A stretch of DNA of 16,997 nt. Origin: Deltaproteobacteria bacterium. GTDB lineage: Bacteria > Desulfobacterota_B > Binatia > UBA9968. A model generated the notes under the pieces. It was not told the origin of the DNA and did not search any database. It was given only the letters and a program-made list of their open reading frames with translations. A program made the position numbers and the translations under genes. The stretch spans positions 1-16,997 of the forward strand of contig JAPUHZ010000146.1 in NCBI GenBank assembly GCA_027297485.1, given 5' to 3'. Within the stretch, counting starts at the first letter, position 1. The number at the start of each line of letters is the position of its first letter. Shown piece by piece: positions 6,566-15,205 of the stretch.

Positions 6566-7243
6566 ATGCAGATTTCTGTTATCGTTCCCGCCCTTAATGA
6601 AGAGAAGACCATAGCCTCGGCACTAGAGGCTCTGAGACCTCTTGCGACTGAGGAGGTCATTGTAGTGGATGGAGGAAGTTCAGACTGTACGCGGGAACTA
6701 GCGGCCCAAACGGAGGCCGTTGTCCTCTCCTCCTCACGTGGTCGGGCGGAACAGATGAATCAGGGGGCAAGAGTTGCCAAAGGAAATGTTTTGCTTTTTC
6801 TACACGCCGATACCCGTCTGCCCTCATCTGCCATGGGGGATATCCTGGCTGCCCTAAAGGATTCCAGGTACGTAGGCGGACGGTTCGACGTGAGGTTGGA
6901 TAGGAGAGGCTGGATCTTTACGTTGATCGGCGCTTTGATTAATATGCGCTCGCGCTTGACTAGCGTAGCTACAGGAGACCAGGCTATTTTTGTCCGCCGG
7001 AAGATCTTCGAAGAAGTTGGAGGGTTTCCCGAAATCCCGTTGATGGAGGATATCGCTTTTTCCCGGGCGCTTAAAATTAAGGGCAGAATGGCTTGTCTGA
7101 GGAGTCAGGTGGTGACATCAGCGCGGCGCTGGGAAAAGGAAGGTGTATGGCGTACTATTCTTAAGATGTGGGCGCTGAGGCTGCTGTTTTTAGCCGGTAT
7201 ATCTCCGTTCCACTTGAAGCGATTTTATGACTCTTCTCGCTAG
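6566..7243 (+). CDS. TIGR04283-type glycosyltransferase (arsenosugar-associated)
   Basis: A 225-residue GT-A fold, family-2 glycosyltransferase. Visible motifs are VIVPALNEE at 5-13, VVDGGSSD at 33-40 with the nucleotide-binding Asp35, FLHADTRLP at 78-86 carrying the metal-binding Asp82, and TGDQAIFVRR at 136-145. LMEDIAFSRAL at 159-169 holds the acidic pair Glu161-Asp162 expected near the catalytic base. Length and motif set match the TIGR04283 group, annotated elsewhere as arsenosugar-biosynthesis or rSAM/selenodomain-associated glycosyltransferases. The group name is from memory of the family, not from a search. A moderately hydrophobic C-terminal stretch near 199-213 may touch the membrane. 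It starts 41 bases after the reductase stop, with no strong ribosome site. Together with arsM it points to a glycosylated organoarsenical product, though the usual radical-SAM partner is absent from the window. Confidence 0.75.
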   Translation: MQISVIVPALNEEKTIASALEALRPLATEEVIVVDGGSSDCTRELAAQTEAVVLSSSRGRAEQMNQGARVAKGNVLLFLHADTRLPSSAMGDILAALKDSRYVGGRFDVRLDRRGWIFTLIGALINMRSRLTSVATGDQAIFVRRKIFEEVGGFPEIPLMEDIAFSRALKIKGRMACLRSQVVTSARRWEKEGVWRTILKMWALRLLFLAGISPFHLKRFYDSSR

Positions 7244-7330
7244 CGGCAAAGGAACTGAAAAAATGTCTTCCTCAGAGGCACGTAGTTGGGATATAAAATG
7301 GCAAGCTGCTCGGAAGGGAGATCCCCGGTC

Positions 7331-9409
7331 ATGAGCAAGTTGTCGATGGATGAGTTGTGTATCAATACGATTCGCACTTTGTCCATCGATGCTGTCCAAA
7401 AGGCCAACTCCGGCCATCCGGGGACCCCCATGGCGATGGCGCCGGTGGTCTATTGCCTCTGGCAGCGTTTTTTGCGATTTGACCCCGACGATCCGATCTG
7501 GCCGAACCGGGATCGCTTTGTCCTCTCAATTGGCCACGCTTCGATGCTGTTGTATTCTTTGCTCCATCTTTGCAGCGTGAAGGCAGTAAATCCCCTGTAC
7601 GAAACGCTCGGTGCGCTGTCGGTGACGCTCGATGAAATCAAGAGATTTCGCCAGCTTGAGAGCAAATGTCCCGGCCATCCGGAGTACCGCTGGACCTCCG
7701 GCGTGGAGACGACAACTGGTCCATTAGGACAGGGCGTGGCCACTAGCGTAGGAATGGCCATTGCTGGACGGTGGATGGGCAACTATTTTAATCGCCCTGG
7801 CTTCGAGATGTTGCATTACGACGTCTACTCCCTGTGCGGCGATGGCTGCATGATGGAAGGGTTGAGCAGCGAGGCGGCATCATTGGCGGGTCACCTTAAA
7901 CTGTCCAACCTGTGCTGGATCTACGATAACAACAAGATTTCCATTGAAGGTCACACCGATTGGGCCTTTTCCGATGACGTGGCAACCAGGTTTATAGCCT
8001 ACGGCTGGAATGTGACGCGCGTGGGTGACGCCAACGACCTGGAAATGCTCGAACGAGCTTTTAAGACTTTCAAGAACACCGATGACAGGCCTACGCTCAT
8101 CATTGTGGATAGCCATATCGCCTATGGTTCGCCCAACAAACAAGATACCAGCGCAGCCCATGGCGAACCGCTGGGCGAAGAAGAGATCCGGCTGACTAAG
8201 AGGGGTTACGGCTGGCCGGAGGATGCCAAGTTTCTCGTGCCTGAAGGAGTCCGCGAGCATTTTGAAGGGGTGATGGGCAAGCGCGGTCGGACGCTGCGTG
8301 TGGCCTGGATGGTAAAATTTAACGACTACAAAACGCACTATCCGGAGCAGGCCGACCATCTTTACAAAATGCAGCACCGCCAACTTCCCGAGGGCTGGGA
8401 CAGAGATTTGCCGACATTTCCGCCGGATCCTAAAGGGATAGCTGGGCGAGATGCATCAGGGAAGGTGCTCAATTCCCTGGCTATAAATCTTCCGTGGCTG
8501 ATGGGTGGTTCTGCAGATCTGGCCCCCTCGACCAAAACCCGCCTGACCTTTGCGGGAGCGGGTGATTTCGGCGTCGGGAATTATGGCGGGCGGAATTTTC
8601 ACTTCGGCGTCCGCGAGCATGCGATGGCATCGATCTTAAACGGGTTGTCGCTCTGTAAAGTCCGGCCGTATGGGTCCGGATTCCTGATCTTTAGCGATTA
8701 CTGCCGTCCCGCGATCCGGTTGAGCGCGCTGATGGAGCTTCCGGTCATTTATATTTTTACGCATGATTCGATTGGTGTGGGCGAGGACGGTCCGACCCAC
8801 CAGCCGGTCGAACACGTGGCCTCCTTACGAGCGATTCCCGGGCTGATCACGATAAGGCCGGCGGATGCCAATGAGGTCCTGGAAGCGTGGCGTTTGGTCA
8901 TTCGGTTACGTCACGAACCGGTCGCTCTCGTGCTTTCCCGACAGCCATTGCCGACGCTGGATCGCTCCAGATATGGCCCGGCGTCTGCTCTTGCCAAGGG
9001 AGCTTATGTGCTGGCCGACGCTGACGGAAAACCGGAAATCCTTCTTTTAGCAAGTGGCAGCGAAGTGTGGCTGTGTCTTCGTGCCTACGAGGAACTGAAG
9101 GCAGGGGGCATCAAGGCTCGCGTCGTGAGCATGCCCTCGTGGGAGCTGTTCGAGCAGCAAGGCCAGGGGTACCGGGACGGTGTCCTTCCCCCTGAGGTTG
9201 TTGCGCGAGTCTCTGTAGAACAAGCGTCAACTCTGGGATGGGCTAGATATGTTGGAGCGACTGGCCATAGCATCGGAATGGAGACTTTTGGAGCCTCGGC
9301 GCCACTGAAGGAACTGCAGAGGAAGTTTGGTTTTACTGTGGAAACCGTCGTCGCCGCAGCCAAAGAACAGTTGACAAAGGCGAGGTTAGAAAGGGAGAAA
9401 AAAGCATGA
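7331..9409 (+). CDS. tkt: Transketolase
   Basis: A 692-residue cytosolic thiamine-diphosphate enzyme that moves two-carbon units between ketose donors and aldose acceptors, linking F6P/G3P to E4P/X5P and S7P. The motifs are complete: NSGHPG at 26-31 with active-site His29, GPLGQG, and the thiamine-diphosphate motif GDGCMMEG at 170-177 continuing to YDNNKISIEGHT. The second domain has REHAM at 428-432 with Glu429 as the likely cofactor-activating acid, and SIGVGEDGPTHQPVEH. The frame extends upstream to a TTG at 7286, but I chose ATG 7331. The family homology starts at MSKLSMDELC, and GGGAG lies about 11 bases before it. The stop overlaps the next start by four bases (ATGA), implying translational coupling. 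It opens the sugar-phosphate operon, 87 bases after the glycosyltransferase, with no clear terminator between, so read-through from the arsenic genes is possible. Confidence 0.95.
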   Translation: MSKLSMDELCINTIRTLSIDAVQKANSGHPGTPMAMAPVVYCLWQRFLRFDPDDPIWPNRDRFVLSIGHASMLLYSLLHLCSVKAVNPLYETLGALSVTLDEIKRFRQLESKCPGHPEYRWTSGVETTTGPLGQGVATSVGMAIAGRWMGNYFNRPGFEMLHYDVYSLCGDGCMMEGLSSEAASLAGHLKLSNLCWIYDNNKISIEGHTDWAFSDDVATRFIAYGWNVTRVGDANDLEMLERAFKTFKNTDDRPTLIIVDSHIAYGSPNKQDTSAAHGEPLGEEEIRLTKRGYGWPEDAKFLVPEGVREHFEGVMGKRGRTLRVAWMVKFNDYKTHYPEQADHLYKMQHRQLPEGWDRDLPTFPPDPKGIAGRDASGKVLNSLAINLPWLMGGSADLAPSTKTRLTFAGAGDFGVGNYGGRNFHFGVREHAMASILNGLSLCKVRPYGSGFLIFSDYCRPAIRLSALMELPVIYIFTHDSIGVGEDGPTHQPVEHVASLRAIPGLITIRPADANEVLEAWRLVIRLRHEPVALVLSRQPLPTLDRSRYGPASALAKGAYVLADADGKPEILLLASGSEVWLCLRAYEELKAGGIKARVVSMPSWELFEQQGQGYRDGVLPPEVVARVSVEQASTLGWARYVGATGHSIGMETFGASAPLKELQRKFGFTVETVVAAAKEQLTKARLEREKKA

Positions 9410-12261
9410 ACCCATTGAAAGAGTTACAGGATTACGGCCAGTCGGTCTGGCTGGATTATATTCGCCGCAGCCTGATCACCAGCGGTGAGTTGCAACGTTT
9501 GGTGGACGAAGATGGGTTGAGAGGAATCACCTCGAATCCAGCCATCTTCGAGAAGGCCATTATCGGCAGCACGGACTACGCAGACGCCCTGGAGACCTTA
9601 CAGCAACAAAAAGGATTAAGCGCCATGGGGCTTTACGAGCAACTGGCGCTTCGTGATATTCAGGACGCCGCGGAAGTTTTGAGGCCGGTTTATGAAAAAA
9701 TGAACAGGCGAGACGGCTACGTTAGCCTGGAGGTTTCGCCGTATCTGGCCCACGACACCCCAGCTACGATTGAGGAGGCAAGGCGGCTCTGGCAAGCCGT
9801 CCGGCGCGAGAACGTGTTTATTAAAGTCCCGGCTACTCCCGAGGGTATCCCTGCCATCGAGCAGCTCATCAGCGAGGGGATCAATGTCAACGTTACCCTC
9901 CTTTTCGCACTGGATACCTACGAACGCGTGGCCATCTCATACATTGCCGGGTTGGAAAAGGCAGCAGCCCAGGGGCTGGACATAAGCAAAACCGCTAGCG
10001 TAGCCAGCTTTTTCATCAGCCGGATAGACGCAGAAATAGACTCCATTGCTGCGGCTCGGCTCAAGACCGTAGCCAGCGCGAGCGAAGGCGCCTTGCTGCG
10101 GAGCCTCATGGGTAAAGTTGCCATTGCCAACGCCAAGCTCACTTATCAACGGTATAAAGAGATTTTCCACGGTGAGCGCTGGCAGGCACTGGTGAGTAAG
10201 GGGGCGTGTACCCAGCGAGTTTTGTGGGCGAGTACAAGCACCAAGAATCCCAATTACCGTGATGTGCTTTATGTTGAGGAGCTTATCGGTCCCGATACGG
10301 TAAACACCATACCGCCCTCCACTTTTGATGCATTCCGGGACCATGGGTCTCCCCGTCCAAGCCTCGAAGAAGATTTCAAAGCGGCACAGGATACAATGGA
10401 GACGCTCGAGCGGCTGGGCATCTCCATGACGGAGGTCACCGACAAATTGCTCAAAAACGGCGTGCGACTTTTTTCCGAGGCGTTTGACAAGCTCCTAAAC
10501 GCGGTAGACATGAAGTGCAAACTGGTATTGGGTGCGAAGATCAACCGCCAGACATACGTTCTACCTGAGAATCTTTTGACCCAGGTCAAGGCGACGCTGG
10601 AAGATTGGCGGATCACCGGTAAGGTGAGAAGGCTCTGGTCGCGTGACGCCAGCTTGTGGAAGCGCTCGGACGAAGGCAGTTGGCTTGGTTGGTTAGGGAT
10701 CACCGAGGACCAATTGGCGCACAGTCAACGCCTGCAGGAGATTGCGGACGAGGTGAAAACTGAGGGATTCTCGGATGCCTTGCTCCTGGGAATGGGTGGC
10801 TCGAGCTTGTGCCCGGAAGTGCTAAAGGCGACTTTCGGCAAGATCAACGGTTACCCCGAGCTGCATGTCCTCGATTCGACCGACCCAACCCAAATCAAGG
10901 CCTTTGAGAACAAAGTAGATCTAGCTCATACACTCTTCATCGTTTCGAGCAAGTCGGGCACCACGTTGGAGCCGAAAATCTTGAAGCAATACTTCTTCGA
11001 GAGAGTAAAGAACGTGGTTGGCGCTGACAAGGTCGGTAATCGCTTCATAGCCATCACAGACCCTGGATCGAAACTGGAACAAGTTGCCGAAAGCGACGGC
11101 TTCCGCTGCATTTATTATGGCAATCCTAACATTGGTGGCCGGTATTCAGCCCTGTCGGACTTTGGCATGGTGCCGGCAGCCGTCATGGGTGTGGACGCCC
11201 TTAAGATGTTGGACCGTGCCGATGAGATGGCGGTCTCTTGCTCGGCCTGCCTCCCGGCCGAAGATAATCCCGGAGTAGTCCTGGGCGCAATCTTAGGTGT
11301 CCTCGCCAAAAACGGGCGCGATAAAGTGACCGTTGTCGCCTCACCTGGTATCTATAGCTTCGGCGCATGGTTGGAGCAACTACTCGCAGAGTCGACCGGG
11401 AAGGAGGGGAGGGGACTGATCCCGGTGGATCGGGAGCCTTTGGGTTCACCTGAGGTGTATGGCGACGATCGATTATTTGTCTATGTTCGATTGGAATCCG
11501 GCCCGGATCCATCGCAGGAGTCGGCGGTCAAGGCCCTCGAACAGGCTGGACAGCCCGTAGTCCGTATCTCCATGGAAGGCCCCTATGATTTGGGCCAGGA
11601 GTTTTTTCGCTGGGAAATCGCGACGGCGGTGGCGGGATCGATTTTAGGTATCCATCCCTTCAACCAACCGGATGTGGAAGAGAGCAAGGTGGCGACACGG
11701 AATTTGACGGCTGAATATGAGAAGAAAGGCTCGCTCCCGGCCGAAGCCGCCATTCTGAAGGAGAGTGGATTGGGGCTATTCACCGATGAGAGAAACGCCG
11801 CATCACTCGCAGAGGCTGCGGGAGATGATCGGTCGATCGCGGGGTACCTCCGGGCGCACCTAAAGCGGCTTCAGGTCGGGGATTACTTTGCAATCCTGGC
11901 CTTTATCCAGATGAACGAAGTCCACGAGGAATGGCTAAAGAAACTACGCATGGCTGTTCGGGACAGAATGCGTGTGGCAACGTGTGTCGGATTTGGCCCG
12001 CGCTTCCTACACTCCACAGGGCAGGCCTATAAAGGCGGACCGAACACGGGTCTGTTTTTACAAATCACCTGCGACAGCGCGTTAGACCTGTCTGTTCCCG
12101 GACAGAAATATTCATTTGGTTTGGTGAAGGCAGCGCAGGCCCGGGGTGACTTTCGGGTGCTGGCTGAGCGGAATAGACGTGTGTTGCGTGTTCATCTGGG
12201 TCCTGACGTAGAGGCAGGCTTAGCAATAGTGGAAGCGGCAATGAAACGGGCTCTGGCGTAG
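9406..12261 (+). CDS. tal-pgi: Bifunctional transaldolase / glucose-6-phosphate isomerase
   Basis: A 951-residue fusion of two pathway enzymes. The first 370 or so residues are transaldolase: GLRGITSNPAIFEKAI near the N-terminus and FIKVPATPEG with the Schiff-base Lys140. INVNVTLLFALD and the SRIDAEID segment also fit. From about residue 400 the second half is phosphoglucose isomerase, built of two SIS domains: LLGMGGSSLCPEV with GGSS at 464-467, the phosphate-binding SKSGTT at 515-520, and GGRYSALSDFG. Also present are LAESTGKEGRG with the conserved Glu662, and a C-terminal AYKGGPNTG with the catalytic-type Lys876. The fusion is known in several bacterial phyla. It channels F6P between the pentose phosphate pathway and glycolysis/gluconeogenesis. 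GGGAG at 9393-9397 precedes the ATG with good spacing, and the start overlaps the tkt stop. Both active sites look intact. Confidence 0.95.
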   Translation: MNPLKELQDYGQSVWLDYIRRSLITSGELQRLVDEDGLRGITSNPAIFEKAIIGSTDYADALETLQQQKGLSAMGLYEQLALRDIQDAAEVLRPVYEKMNRRDGYVSLEVSPYLAHDTPATIEEARRLWQAVRRENVFIKVPATPEGIPAIEQLISEGINVNVTLLFALDTYERVAISYIAGLEKAAAQGLDISKTASVASFFISRIDAEIDSIAAARLKTVASASEGALLRSLMGKVAIANAKLTYQRYKEIFHGERWQALVSKGACTQRVLWASTSTKNPNYRDVLYVEELIGPDTVNTIPPSTFDAFRDHGSPRPSLEEDFKAAQDTMETLERLGISMTEVTDKLLKNGVRLFSEAFDKLLNAVDMKCKLVLGAKINRQTYVLPENLLTQVKATLEDWRITGKVRRLWSRDASLWKRSDEGSWLGWLGITEDQLAHSQRLQEIADEVKTEGFSDALLLGMGGSSLCPEVLKATFGKINGYPELHVLDSTDPTQIKAFENKVDLAHTLFIVSSKSGTTLEPKILKQYFFERVKNVVGADKVGNRFIAITDPGSKLEQVAESDGFRCIYYGNPNIGGRYSALSDFGMVPAAVMGVDALKMLDRADEMAVSCSACLPAEDNPGVVLGAILGVLAKNGRDKVTVVASPGIYSFGAWLEQLLAESTGKEGRGLIPVDREPLGSPEVYGDDRLFVYVRLESGPDPSQESAVKALEQAGQPVVRISMEGPYDLGQEFFRWEIATAVAGSILGIHPFNQPDVEESKVATRNLTAEYEKKGSLPAEAAILKESGLGLFTDERNAASLAEAAGDDRSIAGYLRAHLKRLQVGDYFAILAFIQMNEVHEEWLKKLRMAVRDRMRVATCVGFGPRFLHSTGQAYKGGPNTGLFLQITCDSALDLSVPGQKYSFGLVKAAQARGDFRVLAERNRRVLRVHLGPDVEAGLAIVEAAMKRALA

Positions 12262-12286
12262 CGAAGCGTGAAGATCCAGTCAGTCC

Positions 12287-12325
12287 CCAGCTTCTCTGAT
12301 CGAGCTGGTGCCAAGAGGTTTTTTT
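12287..12325 (+). terminator. Possible attenuator hairpin between tal-pgi and gnd
   Basis: CCAGCT (12287-12292) and AGCTGG (12303-12308) form a 6-bp stem with a 10-base loop. Seven T follow at 12319-12325, but 10 bases past the stem, so this is not a standard terminator. It may give partial termination or mRNA processing inside the operon. Confidence 0.25.
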
Positions 12326-12343
12326 CAGAAAGGAGCGGCAGGT

Positions 12344-13327
12344 ATGCAGCTAGGTATGGTTGGTTTAGGAAAGATGGGCGCCAACATGGTACGTCGCTTA
12401 ATGCGGGGTGGCCATCAGTGCGTTGTGTTTGATAGGGAGCTTGAAAATGTCAACCAGTTGGTCCGTGAGGGCGCAACGGGCGCGACAACATTAGAGGATC
12501 TCATAAGCAAACTGAGCAAGCCTCGGGCTGTGTGCATCATGGTGCCGGCGGGAGACCCCACAGAACAAACGGTTGATACGCTGGGCGAGCGCATGGAACC
12601 GGATGATATCGTTATTGACGGTGGCAATTCTTTTTACAAAGACGATGTGCGGCGTTCAAAATCTCTGAAGGAGAAAGGGATTCATTATGTGGATATGGGA
12701 ACGAGTGGCGGTATCTGGGGGGTAGATCGCGGTTACTGTTTGATGATCGGTGGGGAATCTCAAGTGGTAAAGCGCCTCAACCCCATTTTTAAGACCCTCG
12801 CGCCCGGGCGAGGCGACATTCCGCGCACTCCAGGACGCCAGGAGAAAGGGGGGACAGCCGAGGATGGGTATCTCTACTGTGGGCCGTCGGGGGCGGGCCA
12901 CTTCGTCAAGATGATCCACAACGGCATCGAATATGGTTTGATGCAGGCCTATGCAGAGGGGTTTGACATCCTACGGAATGCGAACTCCAGAGAACTGCCT
13001 GAAGAGCACCGTTATGATTTGGACTTCGCCGACATTGCTGAGGTGTGGCGCCGGGGCAGCGTTGTGGGGTCGTGGTTACTTGACCTGAGTGCGATGGCGC
13101 TCCTGGAGGACCCGGTGTTGTCTGGCTACTCGGGCTTTGTTCAGGATTCCGGTGAGGGGCGCTGGACGATCCTGGCTGCGATTGAAGAGGCGGTCCCTGC
13201 GGATGTGCTCTCAGCAGCCCTCTACACGCGCTTCCGCTCCCGGCAGGAGAATTCATTCGCAGAGAAGCTGCTCTCGGCCATGCGGAAGAAATTCGGTGGT
13301 CATATGGAACGTCCGGCGGGAGGGTAG
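12344..13327 (+). CDS. gnd: 6-phosphogluconate dehydrogenase (decarboxylating), short form
   Basis: A 327-residue enzyme that oxidatively decarboxylates 6-phosphogluconate to ribulose 5-phosphate. The Rossmann motif is GLGKMG at 7-12. Family motifs follow: [30 protein letters not shown], and [19 protein letters not shown], which carries the catalytic Lys and His-Asn. The length is that of the short bacterial and archaeal type rather than the roughly 470-residue form. The residue after strand 2 is Asp30 (VVFDRE), where NADP-specific enzymes usually have Asn-Arg-Thr/Ser, so NAD+ may be preferred; this is an inference. An upstream frame begins at 12308, but ATG 12344 has GGAG just before it and starts exactly at the family N-terminus (MQLGMVGLG). 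It follows tal-pgi by 82 bases and precedes glucokinase by 20 to 44 bases. Confidence 0.93.
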   Translation: MQLGMVGLGKMGANMVRRLMRGGHQCVVFDRELENVNQLVREGATGATTLEDLISKLSKPRAVCIMVPAGDPTEQTVDTLGERMEPDDIVIDGGNSFYKDDVRRSKSLKEKGIHYVDMGTSGGIWGVDRGYCLMIGGESQVVKRLNPIFKTLAPGRGDIPRTPGRQEKGGTAEDGYLYCGPSGAGHFVKMIHNGIEYGLMQAYAEGFDILRNANSRELPEEHRYDLDFADIAEVWRRGSVVGSWLLDLSAMALLEDPVLSGYSGFVQDSGEGRWTILAAIEEAVPADVLSAALYTRFRSRQENSFAEKLLSAMRKKFGGHMERPAGG

Positions 13328-13371
13328 GTCCGATTGATGGGTAATCAGTGTCACTAAGAAATGAGGATCCA

Positions 13372-14400
13372 TTGGCGAGGACACAAAAGACGATTCTTGC
13401 GGGGGATATCGGGGGCACCAAAACCAATCTAGCTCTTTTTTCTGTTCAGGGAGACAAACTGACTCTCGGTATTAAAAAAACCTTCGCGAGCAAAGATTAC
13501 CCTGGCCTGGAGCCTCTCCTTGGGGAATTCTTGCAGGATAACACCGCTCAGATTAGGAGTGCTTGTTTTGGAGTGGCCGGCCCGGTCATAGACGGGAAGA
13601 GTAAGACCCCTAACCTACCCTGGGTGCTGGATGTACGGGAAATTTCGCGTTCCCTAGGCCTTGGCCCGGTCGCGTTGATTAACGATCTCGAGGCTACTGG
13701 GTATGGAGTTTTGACTCTGGATGCTGGCGAATTTGTGACTCTCAATGAAGGACTCTCCCAGCGAGAGGGGAATATGGCCCTGATCGCCGCGGGGACGGGC
13801 CTGGGGGAGGCTATCCTCTTCTGGGATGGCAGTGGCTATCGCCCCTCGGCTTCGGAGGGCGGCCACTCGGACTTCGCACCACGAACACCGATCGAGATCG
13901 AACTCCTTCGTTATTTGATTGTTCGTTTTGGTCATGTGAGCTTTGAGAGAGTCGTTTCCGGTCCCGGACTTCTCAATATCTATTATTTTCTTAAAGAGTC
14001 CAATCATTTTAAAGAGCCGCCTTGGTTAAGGGAAAGGTTTGCCGGGAGAGACCCGTGTGCCGTGATATCAGAGGTTGCCTTGGCTGAGGAGGCTGAGATC
14101 TGTGTCCAAGCGCTTGATTTCTTTGTTTCCCTCTATGGGGCAGAGGCCGGCAATTTAGCCCTTAAGGCTAAAGCGATTCGAGGGCTCTATATCGGAGGGG
14201 GCATTGCCCCCAAGATTCTAAAGAAACTGAAGGATGGCGCTTTCATTCGGGCCTTTACCGACAAGGGCCGATTTGCCGATTTCCTTTCTGACATCCCCGT
14301 GCAGGTAGTTTTGAATGATGAGGCGGCGCTACGAGGAGCAGCCTATTATGCTGGTTTTCGGTTCGGGAGGGTAGGGGAATCAAGCGGGCCGGAATTATAA
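13372..14400 (+). CDS. glk: Glucokinase (bacterial Glk family)
   Basis: Phosphorylates glucose to glucose 6-phosphate with ATP. It shows the bacterial glucokinase (PF02685-type) pattern: phosphate-1 motif LAGDIGGTKTNLALF at the N-terminus, CFGVAGPVIDGK, and LINDLEATGYG carrying the catalytic Asp. LIAAGTGLGEA (phosphate 2), SEGGHSDFAPR and VSGPGLLNIY follow. It is not a ROK-type kinase, since the ROK zinc Cys motif is absent. Two starts are possible: GTG at 13348 (350 residues) and TTG at 13372 (342 residues). I prefer TTG 13372 because GAGG lies about 5 bases before it and it places the phosphate-1 motif close to the N-terminus, as usual. It sits inside the pentose phosphate operon where zwf would commonly be found, and supplies the pathway's entry substrate. 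Confidence 0.9.
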   Translation: MARTQKTILAGDIGGTKTNLALFSVQGDKLTLGIKKTFASKDYPGLEPLLGEFLQDNTAQIRSACFGVAGPVIDGKSKTPNLPWVLDVREISRSLGLGPVALINDLEATGYGVLTLDAGEFVTLNEGLSQREGNMALIAAGTGLGEAILFWDGSGYRPSASEGGHSDFAPRTPIEIELLRYLIVRFGHVSFERVVSGPGLLNIYYFLKESNHFKEPPWLRERFAGRDPCAVISEVALAEEAEICVQALDFFVSLYGAEAGNLALKAKAIRGLYIGGGIAPKILKKLKDGAFIRAFTDKGRFADFLSDIPVQVVLNDEAALRGAAYYAGFRFGRVGESSGPEL

Positions 14401-14453
14401 TTTCTCGAGATCTCTCAGAGTTAAGCCGGAAGGCCGCAGCTGAGTTTCTACGC

Positions 14454-15113
14454 ATGGCGGATCAGTCAGTTAACTCCAGGGGTCGATTTACCGTGGCCCT
14501 TGCCGGCGGCTCCACCCCTAAAAATCTCTATTCTCTCCTAGCCACACCCGAGTTTCAGGAACAGCTCCCTTGGCCTCGAGTCCATTTCTTTTGGGGGGAC
14601 GAGCGCTGTGTTCCAGCGGATCATCCTGAGAGCAACTATCGCATGGTCCATGAATCTTTGCTCTCTAAGGTCCCCATTCCGGTAGAGAATGTTTACCGTA
14701 TGGAGGGAGAGAAGGATCCACAACTTGCAGCCTTAAGATATGAAGAGACGCTCAAAAGAGTCTTCCAACTTTCAGATAAGGATCTTCCCCGATTTGACCT
14801 GATTCTCTTGGGCTTAGGAGAAGACGGGCACACGGCATCGCTCTTCCCGGGTAGCCACGCCGTAGAGGAGACTAACCGTCTGGTTACAGCGCTCTACGTA
14901 GAGAAACTGAAGGCGCATCGCCTGACCCTAACGTTGCCGGTGTTGAACCACAGTGCCAATATCTTTTTTCTCGTTGCCGGGAAAAACAAGGCAGGAGTTC
15001 TAAGAGATCTGCTTCAAGGAGGACACGGCTCTGAACCTCTTCCTGCCCAACGGGTGAAACCCCAGGAAGGAAAACTCCTCTGGTTCGCAGATCAGGCCGC
15101 GGCGAATGTCTAG
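14454..15113 (+). CDS. pgl: 6-phosphogluconolactonase (DevB/Pgl family)
   Basis: Hydrolyses 6-phosphogluconolactone to 6-phosphogluconate, the step before 6PGDH. From ATG 14454 it gives 219 residues: VALAGGSTPKNLY, VHFFWGDERCVP with the following SNYRM, LILLGLGEDGHTASLFPG and the late RLTLTLPVLN. These are the standard motifs, including the His of GEDGHTAS. The N-terminal helix of the family is encoded upstream in the same frame, at 14394-14453: RDLSELSRKAAEFLRMA directly precedes the ATG. No ATG, GTG or TTG lies in that frame between the stops at 14316-14321 and 14454. The protein may therefore start at a non-standard codon (ATC 14379, ATT 14394 or ATT 14400), or be shortened. The gene is the last of the operon, close behind glk. 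Confidence 0.9.
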   Translation: MADQSVNSRGRFTVALAGGSTPKNLYSLLATPEFQEQLPWPRVHFFWGDERCVPADHPESNYRMVHESLLSKVPIPVENVYRMEGEKDPQLAALRYEETLKRVFQLSDKDLPRFDLILLGLGEDGHTASLFPGSHAVEETNRLVTALYVEKLKAHRLTLTLPVLNHSANIFFLVAGKNKAGVLRDLLQGGHGSEPLPAQRVKPQEGKLLWFADQAAANV

Positions 15114-15205
15114 TGGTGAAAGGGCGGAGAAGTCCTGGGCGCTAAGAGACCGCGCGGGAAACAAATGGATGAAGCTTCGGTATAATGTCAGACTCCCGTA
15201 TTGGG

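Noticed and set aside
15180..15185. TATAAT between the convergent genes
   Set aside because: It is a perfect -10 box but has no matching -35 and no plus-strand gene downstream to drive.
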